From: Desulfovibrio sp.
GTDB lineage: Bacteria > Desulfobacterota > Desulfovibrionia > Desulfovibrionales > Desulfovibrionaceae
Assembly: GCA_022839785.1 (NCBI GenBank)
Contig: JALHJW010000026.1
Coordinates: 1 to 10,147 of the forward strand
Direction of reading: 5' to 3'
DNA length: 10,147 nucleotides
Part shown: positions 1 through 5,568 of the stretch, one piece after another
Layout: the number at the start of each line of letters is the position of its first letter
How positions within the stretch are numbered: the first letter of the stretch is position 1
The notes under the pieces: generated by a model
Told to the model about the DNA's origin: nothing
Databases searched by the model: none
What the model saw: only the letters and a program-made list of their open reading frames with translations
Made by a program: the position numbers and the translations under genes

Positions 1-1
1 C

Positions 2-277
2 ATGCGGGAGTTAAACGTCACGCCGCATGTCACCCAGAACATTACCAAGAAGGGGCGTCGCTCCTCCATCGATGGCCGCACCACCCGGCACAAGAGCTAC
101 GCTGTGAGCCAGAAGTTCCGAAAGCGGATTGAAGAGGTGTTCGGCTGGCTCAAGACGGTCGGGCTGTTCCGCAAGACCCGCTATCGGGGAATCAAGAAGA
201 TCGACTGGCACTTTACCCTGGCGGTGACGGCTTACAACCTGGTCCGAATGCGAAACCTGGGGGTTGGTGTCACCTGA
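2..277 (+). CDS. IS5-family transposase, C-terminal fragment (cut by window edge)
   Basis: The visible 91 residues match the end of IS5-family DDE transposases. An SSIDGRTTRH segment (about residues 21-30) is followed by YAVSQKFRKRIEEVFGWLK (about 33-51), then a TRYRG segment and a closing AYNLVRMRNL. In this family the stretch R-x3-E-x6-K carries the third catalytic acid of the DDE triad; R-KRI-E-EVFGWL-K fits that spacing. The first two catalytic Asp residues should lie upstream of the window. The ATG at position 2 is most likely internal rather than the true start. The open frame ends in TGA at 275-277. I see no frameshift in the visible part, so whether the element is active depends on the unseen portion. 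Confidence 0.85.
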   Translation: MRELNVTPHVTQNITKKGRRSSIDGRTTRHKSYAVSQKFRKRIEEVFGWLKTVGLFRKTRYRGIKKIDWHFTLAVTAYNLVRMRNLGVGVT

Positions 278-412
278 ATCAGGGGAAATGCGCCGAAAAG
301 GTGCAGATCCGGTCGCTAAAGCGACAAAAATGAGTTTCAAAGAGCATAAAATAAGCGAACAAATCAAATCAGTTGCCTAAAATGCCCCGAGGAGGCTTGG
401 CCGCTCAATCGA

Positions 413-431
413 CGAGTTTTTCAAGGGCCTG
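413..431. repeat. Probable right terminal inverted repeat of the IS5-like element
   Basis: The sequence CGAGTTTTTCAAGGGCCTG resembles the right ends of many IS5-group elements (read inward, CAGGCCCTTGAAAAACTCG). It lies downstream of the transposase stop, where a terminus is expected, and base composition changes after it. Without the left end the repeat cannot be paired, so this is recognition by similarity only. Confidence 0.5.
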
Positions 432-681
432 ATATAGGAAACACACCACCTATTGCATTTATCTATAAACTCCCCTGGAATCCTCGCCTCAAACTCGGCA
501 GCGCGAACCAACCGAAATGGCACCAGCCACAATGTTGCCAGCGTATCCCACGTTCGCCGGAGGAAAATTCCTGACACATCACCCACACATCACTAACACC
601 CTTTCATAAATCAATTACTATCCCCGTTCAATCAGGAAAACCCCTATACGCCGCGTCCTCGGGCCGCGTTTCGAGCGCTGA
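432..681. other. Intergenic stretch between IS end and xthA, no supported gene
   Basis: About 250 bases that are less GC-rich than the genes around them. The one open frame here (minus strand, 69 codons, 586 to 377) begins at GTG, has no recognisable family and runs straight into the IS end, so I do not call it. The stretch holds a short tandem direct repeat (ACACATCAC at 574-582 and 585-593). I see no clear Rho-independent terminator for xthA in it. Confidence 0.6.
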
Positions 682-1497
682 TCACACTTCCACCTCCACC
701 CACACGGGGCAGTGGTCGGACGGCTTTTCCATGGCGCGGATGTCGTAGTCGATGCCGGCGGCGCGGCAGGCTTGCTGGAGCGGACGGGTGAGGAGGATGT
801 GGTCGATGCGCAGGCCCCGCTTGGGCTCGGACTCGAAGCCGCGGCTGCGGTAGTCGAACCAGCTGAAGCGGTCGTCGATGTGGGGGTAGAGTTCGCGGTA
901 GCTGTCGTGCAGCCCCCAGTCGCACAGGGCGGCGAACCAGGCGCGCTCTTCGGGCAGGAAGCTGGTCTTGCCGGTGCGGAGCCAGCGTTTGGCGTTGTCG
1001 GCGCCGATGCCGATGTCCGGGTCCACGGGGGCGATGTTGAAGTCTCCCATGACCGCCAGGGGGGCGTCGGGGTCGCAGGAGGATATCAGGTAGGCGAGCA
1101 CGTCGGCGTAGAAGCGTTCCTTGGCCGGGAACTTGACCGGGTGGTCGCGGCTTTCACCCTGGGGGAAGTAGCCGTTGATGACCCTCAGGGGCGGCCCGGC
1201 GGAGAGGTCGAAGGTGGCGCCGATGAAGCGCTTCTGGGCTTCGTCGCCGTCGCCGGGGAGGCCGAGCCGGATATCGCGGGGCGGCTGGAGGGAGAGGAGC
1301 GCCACGCCGTGGTGGGTCTTCTGGCCGTGGTAGATCACGTGATAGCCCAGGGCCTGGACGGCGGCCAGGGGGAAGTCGACATCCTGCACCTTGGTTTCCT
1401 GGAGGCCGATGATGTCGGGCCGATGGGTCCGGACCAGTTCTTCGAGTTGATGGAGACGGGAGCGCAGGCCATTGACGTTGAACGATACGAGTTTCAT
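682..1497 (-). CDS. xthA: Exodeoxyribonuclease III (XthA), AP endonuclease / 3'-5' exonuclease
   Basis: The 271-residue product is close in length to E. coli XthA (268) and resembles it end to end. XthA cuts DNA 5' to abasic sites in base-excision repair and removes 3' blocking groups, using a divalent metal, in the cytoplasm. The exonuclease/endonuclease/phosphatase-fold residues are all present: N7 in SFNVNG, E34 in LQETK, Y110 in NGYFPQGESRDHP, D152 and N154 in GDFN, D232 in LRIDH, and D261-H262 in the closing SDHCPVW. The ATG start is supported by GAGGTGA (plus-strand positions 1504-1510) six bases upstream and by co-linearity with the family N-terminus. A candidate -10 (GATAAT on the minus strand, plus positions 1553-1558) has no convincing -35. 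The cytochrome gene lies upstream on the same strand behind a strong hairpin, so xthA is probably transcribed on its own. Confidence 0.96.
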   Translation of the reverse strand: MKLVSFNVNGLRSRLHQLEELVRTHRPDIIGLQETKVQDVDFPLAAVQALGYHVIYHGQKTHHGVALLSLQPPRDIRLGLPGDGDEAQKRFIGATFDLSAGPPLRVINGYFPQGESRDHPVKFPAKERFYADVLAYLISSCDPDAPLAVMGDFNIAPVDPDIGIGADNAKRWLRTGKTSFLPEERAWFAALCDWGLHDSYRELYPHIDDRFSWFDYRSRGFESEPKRGLRIDHILLTRPLQQACRAAGIDYDIRAMEKPSDHCPVWVEVEV

Positions 1498-1596
1498 CCC
1501 GGGTCACCTCGCAAGGGGAATTTTGCTCGTATCACTAGCAGATTGCGGGTTCATTATCCATTGGTTTGTGAACGGGTTCGAGGCGGGCGGAAACGT

Positions 1597-1620
1597 GCCC
1601 CGGACCGGGCGGTCCGGGGC
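1597..1620 (-). terminator. GC-rich hairpin after the cytochrome gene, likely terminator
   Basis: A perfect 10-bp inverted repeat (GCCCCGGACC / GGTCCGGGGC) with a 4-base loop starts 15 bases past the cytochrome stop codon. On the minus strand it is followed by only a short T run (ACGTTTCC), so it is a weak intrinsic terminator by the classical rule. It may instead be a 3'-end-protecting stem or act with Rho. Its place between the cytochrome gene and xthA suggests it separates two transcripts. Confidence 0.65.
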
Positions 1621-1635
1621 GGTGCAACGGGTCGG

Positions 1636-2895
1636 TCAGGGCTGATAGCCGTCGGTGAGGGTCTTCATGAAGGCCACCAGGGCGTCTTCTTCGGCATCGG
1701 AGAGCTTGAGGTTGCCCAGTTCGGCGGTGTTCATGGTGAGGGCCAGCTCGGGCAGCGGCCAGCAGGTCACCTTTTCGCCGGGGGAGCCGGGCGCGCAGGT
1801 GGGGAGAACGTCGCGGGTGTTGTAGAAGTGGACGATCTCCTTCAGGCTCTTGAAGTAGCCGTTGTGGCCGAATGCCTTGACGAAATCGGGGGCGGCTTTC
1901 TTGTCCACGTTGCGCAGGGTGGGCACCTTGTGCTTGCCGAGGTTGGCCTTGGCAAATCGGCTGTAATCGATGCGCGACTCAAGGAAGCCGCCGAGCCCCA
2001 GGTCGATCCAGGCGGCCCCCAGGGGATTGAAGGTGGACTGATAGAAAGGATTCTCGACATTGCGCGGTACGCCCAGGTTGTCGTAGGTGTAGTCGGTGAA
2101 GAGGGGCTTTTTGCCGGTGTTGACGTGGCAGCGGGCACATTTGCCCTTGCCGTTGAAGAGAGCGAGCCCCATTTTCTCCTGGGGCGTCAGGAATGCCTTG
2201 CCGGCCAAGTAGAAATCGTACTTGGAGGTGAAGGCGTTGGATTCGGTCGAGCCCTCGTAGGCGGCAATGGCCAGGGCGATGTAGTCGTAGGCCAGATTGG
2301 ATTTTGCCCGGTTGGGAGCATCCAGGTTCACGAAGGCCCCTTCGGTGGCGCAGGATGTGTCCGCGTCGGCGGGCCAGACAATGGCGCACGAGCCGGGCCA
2401 GACGACGTCCATGGCGGTGCCGTAGGTGGCGGTGCAGACCCGGTGAACCACGCAGGCCGAGTCGGGGAGCGCCTGCTCCAGCGGATTCAGGAACGGGCCC
2501 TGGGCCTGGTCGGCGGCGGGGTTGCCCAGTTTTTCGCCGGTGGCGCGGCCATCCCAGAAGTTGCCCCCCACGAACATGCCGCCGCCCTGACGGATATATT
2601 TGAGGATGGGCGCAGTGGTTGCGTAGGCCGATGAGGGTGGTTTGCGGTTGCCGAAACGCCCGGCGATGGAGCCTTCATATACTGCGCCGTGGGAGTTAAT
2701 GTCGGGTGAGGGGCCGGTCCACCCCGCCTCGGGGGCATGGCAGACCGCGCATGACTGGTTGCGGTTGATTGAAAGGTTGTTGTCGAAGAAGATGTCCTTG
2801 CCCAGTTGTTCCTTGACGGTCAAGCCTGCCGCGCCGGCGGCGCCTGCCGCCAGGAGGAGAAGTGCCGCCGCTCCCATTAGTCGCTTGGATACCAT
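1636..2895 (-). CDS. Periplasmic di-haem cytochrome, MauG / cytochrome c peroxidase family
   Basis: The 419-residue product has an N-terminal signal peptide (KR at 4-5, hydrophobic Ala/Leu core at about 7-22, likely cleavage near A20-A23). It has two c-haem motifs, CAVCH at 49-53 and CARCH at 253-257, one in each half as in bacterial di-haem peroxidases. Other family marks are FWDGR (113-117), QGPFLNPLE (132-140, containing the conserved Glu) and KVPTLRNV (323-330). Classical CCPs have an axial Met in the C-terminal domain; here the matching segment reads SLKEIVHFYN, putting Y358 at that place as in MauG-like proteins. Usual CCPs have about 320-350 residues; the extra length includes a segment around 145-185 with four cysteines (148, 154, 170, 182) and a second pair at 367/378, which could form disulfides. 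Family function is H2O2 reduction or protein oxidation in the periplasm; the substrate here is unknown. Start: ATG with AAGGGGG seven bases upstream (2903-2909). Confidence 0.9.
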   Translation of the reverse strand: MVSKRLMGAAALLLLAAGAAGAAGLTVKEQLGKDIFFDNNLSINRNQSCAVCHAPEAGWTGPSPDINSHGAVYEGSIAGRFGNRKPPSSAYATTAPILKYIRQGGGMFVGGNFWDGRATGEKLGNPAADQAQGPFLNPLEQALPDSACVVHRVCTATYGTAMDVVWPGSCAIVWPADADTSCATEGAFVNLDAPNRAKSNLAYDYIALAIAAYEGSTESNAFTSKYDFYLAGKAFLTPQEKMGLALFNGKGKCARCHVNTGKKPLFTDYTYDNLGVPRNVENPFYQSTFNPLGAAWIDLGLGGFLESRIDYSRFAKANLGKHKVPTLRNVDKKAAPDFVKAFGHNGYFKSLKEIVHFYNTRDVLPTCAPGSPGEKVTCWPLPELALTMNTAELGNLKLSDAEEDALVAFMKTLTDGYQP

Positions 2896-3045
2896 CCCTG
2901 TACCCCCTTGTTGTGTGTAACCTGACCACGTCTTGTCGGACAGGTTTCCGGAATATGCGGTCGCATCCCTGCCTTCCCCGGCGCCGTATCACCCTCCTTT
3001 CCCGTACGCCTGTTGCCGGCGCTCATGTCCAGCCGGGGCCCACAG
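2896..3045 (-). promoter_or_regulatory. Long structured 5' leader of the cytochrome gene
   Basis: If transcription starts about 7 bases past the predicted -10, the leader is about 150 nt. It contains an imperfect 8-bp stem (plus positions 2919-2927 with 2938-2946, one A/A mismatch in DNA) ending about ten bases upstream of the ribosome binding site. It also has a CCGGC/GCCGG stem (3016-3020 with 3032-3036) and a small ATGC/GCAT stem around 2954-2966. I do not recognise a named riboswitch consensus. A role in translation control is inference from length and structure only. Confidence 0.35.
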
Positions 3046-3072
3046 AGGTTAACTGTACATAATGATTAACCT
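3046..3072. promoter_or_regulatory. Perfect inverted repeat, candidate operator at the cytochrome promoter
   Basis: AGGTTAA (3046-3052) and TTAACCT (3066-3072) form a perfect 7-bp inverted repeat with a 13-bp spacer. The half-site centres are 20 bp apart, about two helical turns, which suits a dimeric repressor or activator. The repeat covers the -10 and spacer of the leftward promoter. No regulator gene is in the window and I cannot name the protein family from the sequence. Confidence 0.5.
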
Positions 3073-3079
3073 TTGTCAA
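3052..3079 (-). promoter_or_regulatory. Sigma70-type promoter toward the cytochrome gene
   Basis: On the minus strand, TTGACA (plus 3074-3079) is a perfect -35. A 16-bp spacer follows, then TACAGT (plus 3052-3057), which matches four of six consensus -10 bases. The expected start is near 3045. The region is clearly more AT-rich than the flanking genes. Confidence 0.55.
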
Positions 3080-3114
3080 ACACCCTCCATCCGGGCCCGC
3101 CAATGAATTACTCC

Positions 3115-3143
3115 TTGACATCCACGGATTTGAACTTTATAAC
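3115..3143 (+). promoter_or_regulatory. Strong sigma70-type promoter for gspAB
   Basis: TTGACA (3115-3120) is separated by exactly 17 bp from TATAAC (3138-3143), a one-mismatch -10. The predicted start is about 3150, giving a leader of about 50 nt to the gspA ATG. An 8-bp palindrome AACTAGTT (3141-3148) overlaps the end of the -10 and could be a small protein site or chance. This is the best promoter match I found in the window. Confidence 0.75.
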
Positions 3144-3202
3144 TAGTTGAAAATCTGATTATTTTACTCGCCGGGCAATTTTCCGGCCGATGTTCGTGCC
3201 CC

Positions 3203-4843
3203 ATGTACCGTGACCATTTCGGCTTCACCGAACAACCCTTTGCGCTCACTCCGAACCCTGATTTTCTCTTTCTGAGCACCCACCATCAGGAGGGGTTCGC
3301 CCACCTGCTCTACGGCATTGACACCCATGCCGGGTTCATCGAGCTGACGGGCGAAGTGGGGACCGGCAAGACCACCCTGATCAGGACCTTCCTCAACCAG
3401 CTCGACCCGGCCACGCACCGCACCGCCCTCATCTTCAACCCGACCCTGTCGTCCCTGGGGCTGCTCCAGGGGATCAACCGGGAGTTCGGCCTCCCCTGCG
3501 CCAGCTCGGAGCGGGGCGAGCTGCTGGAGGCCCTGAACCGTTTCCTGCTGGAGGAAAGCTCGGCCGGCCGCACGGTGGTGCTGGTGATCGACGAGGCCCA
3601 GAATCTTTCCGCCGAGGTGCTGGAGCACATCAGGCTCATCTCCAACCTGGAGACCGAGCGGGACAAGCTGATCCAGATCGTGCTGGTGGGCCAGCCTGAG
3701 CTGAAGCGGCTGCTGGCGTTGGAAGAACTGCGCCAGCTCAACCAGCGGATCACGGTGCGCTATCACCTGGAGCCCATGGGGTGCGACGACACGCGGGAGT
3801 ACATCCGGCACCGGATCAGGGTGGCGGGCGGCGGCCGGGAGCCGGTGGCGTTCACCCTGGGGGCCGTGAAGAAGATCTACCGCTTCTCAAAGGGGCTGCC
3901 CCGGCTGATCAATGCCGTGTGCGACCGGGCGCTCCTGCTGGCCTACACCAGGGACAGCAGGGAGATCACCGCGTCAATGGCGGCCGAGGCCATCATCGAC
4001 GTGCGCCAGGAAGAAGGGCGGCGCTTTCCCCTCCCCCGCAAGACCCTGCAGTTCCTGACCCTGGCCGCGGCGATAAGCATCGGCGTTACCCTGTTCAACC
4101 GCGCGGACAAGGAGCCGTCGCCCCCGGCCGTGGCCGGAGAGGCAACGCCGGCCCCGCCCCCGACCGCTGCCCCTGCGCCGCAGCCGCCTCCCCTGACCGG
4201 CGATGCTGTCCGCAAATCTTTGGCGGCAACGGCCGCGGGGGACAACCTGCTGACCGCTGCCAACGCCCTGCTGGGGGCATGGCAGGCACCCGCCATCGAC
4301 CGGGCCGGACGCAGCGACGATATCCGCACCCTGGCGGCACGGCGCGGGTTCACGGCCACGGAAATCAAGGGGAGCCTGGACGACATCCTGCGCTTCGACG
4401 CGCCGGTGCTGCTCCAGGTAGAGCTTCCCGACGGCACCAGCCGGTTCCTGACCCTTACGGCCGCGAGCAACGGCTCGTTCACCGTGGTGCCGGCCGTTGC
4501 GGGGAAACTTTCCCTTTCGCGCGGCGAGATCGAGGCGTTCTGGGAGGGACGGGCCTGGATGTTCTGGAAGAATTTCCATGGAATACCGTTACGGACCCGG
4601 GCGGGAAGCAAGGGCAAGGGAGTGAAGCCGCTTCAGGAACTGCTGAAGGGGGCCGGTTTCTACGATGAAAAACCCACGGGTGACTTTGACGCGGCTACCG
4701 AGGAAGGGATCCGCCGCTTCCAGCAGTCCGAGGGGCTGCAACCTGACGGCAAGGCGGGGGAGAAAACGCTGGCGCTCCTCTACCGCAGGGCGGGCGGGTT
4801 TTTCCCGCCGGGACTTACGGGAGCAAAGGGGAGCACGCAATGA
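3203..4843 (+). CDS. gspA: GspA/ExeA-type AAA ATPase with C-terminal peptidoglycan-binding domain
   Basis: The 546-residue length is almost that of Aeromonas ExeA. The N-terminus MYRDHFGFTEQPFALTPNP is the usual ExeA opening and fixes the start. The ATPase core shows Walker A GEVGTGKT (50-57, K56), Walker B VVLVIDEAQ (125-133), LVGQPEL (161-167) and LNQRIT (179-184, likely Arg finger R182). One membrane helix follows (about 281-298), then a Pro/Ala linker (about 304-331). A periplasmic domain (about 333-460) resembles the C39-peptidase-like domain of GspA proteins; it has no cysteine after C240, so it cannot be a Cys protease. A PG_binding_1-type domain closes the protein (about 472-528, VKPLQELL through RRFQQSEGLQPDG). 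With GspB, ExeA uses ATP to help the type II secretin pass or anchor in peptidoglycan. No clear Shine-Dalgarno precedes the ATG. The stop overlaps gspB by four bases. No secretin or other gsp gene is nearby. Confidence 0.92.
   Translation: MYRDHFGFTEQPFALTPNPDFLFLSTHHQEGFAHLLYGIDTHAGFIELTGEVGTGKTTLIRTFLNQLDPATHRTALIFNPTLSSLGLLQGINREFGLPCASSERGELLEALNRFLLEESSAGRTVVLVIDEAQNLSAEVLEHIRLISNLETERDKLIQIVLVGQPELKRLLALEELRQLNQRITVRYHLEPMGCDDTREYIRHRIRVAGGGREPVAFTLGAVKKIYRFSKGLPRLINAVCDRALLLAYTRDSREITASMAAEAIIDVRQEEGRRFPLPRKTLQFLTLAAAISIGVTLFNRADKEPSPPAVAGEATPAPPPTAAPAPQPPPLTGDAVRKSLAATAAGDNLLTAANALLGAWQAPAIDRAGRSDDIRTLAARRGFTATEIKGSLDDILRFDAPVLLQVELPDGTSRFLTLTAASNGSFTVVPAVAGKLSLSRGEIEAFWEGRAWMFWKNFHGIPLRTRAGSKGKGVKPLQELLKGAGFYDEKPTGDFDAATEEGIRRFQQSEGLQPDGKAGEKTLALLYRRAGGFFPPGLTGAKGSTQ
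4793..4809 (+). repeat. GC hairpin with T5 loop inside the 3' end of gspA
   Basis: GGCGGG and CCCGCC pair perfectly around a TTTTT loop. The hairpin lies in the codons for GGFFPPG of gspA and ends 15 bases before the gspB Shine-Dalgarno. It could influence gspB translation, or it may simply follow from Gly/Pro codons in a GC-rich gene. Confidence 0.4.
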
Positions 4844-5538
4844 GCCTGATTCTTGACGCGCTGAGAAAAATGGAGCAGGAGCGCAAAGCCCGGCGCGGGG
4901 CCACCGAGAACATCCGTCCCGACGTGCTCGGCCACCGGGGCGCGCAGCGCTCCGACAGCCGGAAACGGTGGCTGTTCGCGGCCGGCGCTGCGGTGATCCT
5001 CCTGGCGGGTCTGGCAGCGGGCCTGTTACTGAAGGGCGGCAACGACGCCACGCGCACGGCGGCGGTACAACGCCGGGACGCCGGACGGACGGCCCCGCTG
5101 ACGGCCGGGTACCAGGACGAGGGCACGGAGTCAGCACCGGCGCCGGCCCCCGTGCCGCAGCCCCCGGTTCCGCAACCGCAACTGCAACCGGCTCCGGCCG
5201 TTGAGGCGCCGCGTCCCGTCCCTGCCCCGCCCGCGGCGGCTGTTCCGCGCCCCGTGCCCGCGGCACCGCGCCCGGACGAGGAGGAAGAAGAAAGTGCCCC
5301 GGCGGTACGCGCCCCAAGCGCACCGGCACCCGTTGCCGTGACCCAGCCCTCGGACCTGTCCGTAACGGGCATCGCCTGGCAGGATGAGCGGCGTCTGCGC
5401 CGGGCCGTGGTGAACGGCACCCTGGTTGCGGAAGGAAACGTGGTGGCGGGCGCCCGCATCGTCTCCATCGGCGAGCGCAAGGTCCGCTTCTCCAAGGACG
5501 GCCGCACCTTCGACGTCCCCCTCTCAGGCGGTCACTGA
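4840..5538 (+). CDS. gspB: GspB/ExeB-type secretion accessory protein
   Basis: The 232-residue product opens with MSLILDALRKMEQER, the typical cytoplasmic N-terminus of GspB/ExeB. One membrane helix follows (about 44-64), then a Pro/Ala-rich periplasmic linker (about 98-170, with a run of five Glu at 147-151). The C-terminal T2SSB-type domain (about 172-228) runs from DLSVTGIAW to FDVPL. GspB partners GspA in an inner-membrane complex that supports secretin assembly; the C-terminal domain resembles those of GspC/PilP-like proteins. The ATG overlaps the gspA stop (ATGA, 4840-4843) and is preceded by AAAGGGGAG at 4825-4833, so the two are translationally coupled and share the promoter at 3115-3143. 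The repetitive linker would be expected to vary in length between strains. Confidence 0.88.
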   Translation: MSLILDALRKMEQERKARRGATENIRPDVLGHRGAQRSDSRKRWLFAAGAAVILLAGLAAGLLLKGGNDATRTAAVQRRDAGRTAPLTAGYQDEGTESAPAPAPVPQPPVPQPQLQPAPAVEAPRPVPAPPAAAVPRPVPAAPRPDEEEEESAPAVRAPSAPAPVAVTQPSDLSVTGIAWQDERRLRRAVVNGTLVAEGNVVAGARIVSIGERKVRFSKDGRTFDVPLSGGH

Positions 5539-5541
5539 TCC

Positions 5542-5563
5542 GGCGCGGCCGTCCGGCCGCGCC
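5542..5563. terminator. GC hairpin at the convergent gspB / recD junction
   Basis: GGCGCGGCC (5542-5550) and GGCCGCGCC (5555-5563) form a perfect 9-bp stem with a 4-base loop, filling nearly all of the 30-base gap between the two convergent stop codons. There is no T tract on either strand, so intrinsic termination is uncertain, but a symmetric stem between convergent genes is the usual place for a shared bidirectional 3'-end structure. Confidence 0.6.
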
Positions 5564-5568
5564 CCCCA

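Larger units (their letters stand above)
1..431 (+). mobile_element. Right end of an IS5-like insertion sequence (partial; left part outside window)
   Basis: The element is cut by the left window edge. What is visible is the C-terminal part of a DDE transposase ending at 277, about 150 bases of non-coding tail, and a likely terminal inverted repeat ending near 430-431. A small inverted repeat (GTCGC at 312-316 and GCGAC at 321-325, TAAA loop) lies in the tail. The right boundary is placed by resemblance to termini of IS5-like elements, which often end in a GAGTTTTTCAA-type sequence. The matching left repeat and target duplication cannot be seen, so the exact end is an inference. The next gene, xthA, begins about 250 bases beyond and looks intact, so the insertion did not disrupt it. 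Confidence 0.7.

Noticed and set aside
312..325. GTCGC/GCGAC hairpin followed by a run of A after the transposase
   Set aside because: A five-base stem followed by A rather than T on the transposase strand does not make an intrinsic terminator. It is mentioned only as part of the IS tail.
11..367. A 118-codon minus-strand frame opposite the transposase
   Set aside because: Antisense to a clear IS5-type transposase frame and without a recognisable product.
377..586. A 69-codon minus-strand frame in the gap before xthA
   Set aside because: GTG start without a clear ribosome site, no recognisable family, and its last part lies inside the predicted IS terminus.
712..2634. A 640-codon plus-strand open frame antisense to xthA and the cytochrome gene
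   Set aside because: It spans two well-supported genes on the other strand, has Gly/Val/Glu-rich low-complexity content and matches no family. Long antisense frames are expected at this GC content.
2896..3045. Cyclic-dinucleotide (GEMM) or cobalamin riboswitch in the cytochrome leader
   Set aside because: A GGGAAGGC-like string and several stems drew attention, but the conserved cores of these classes could not be matched by eye. It is kept only as an unassigned structured leader.
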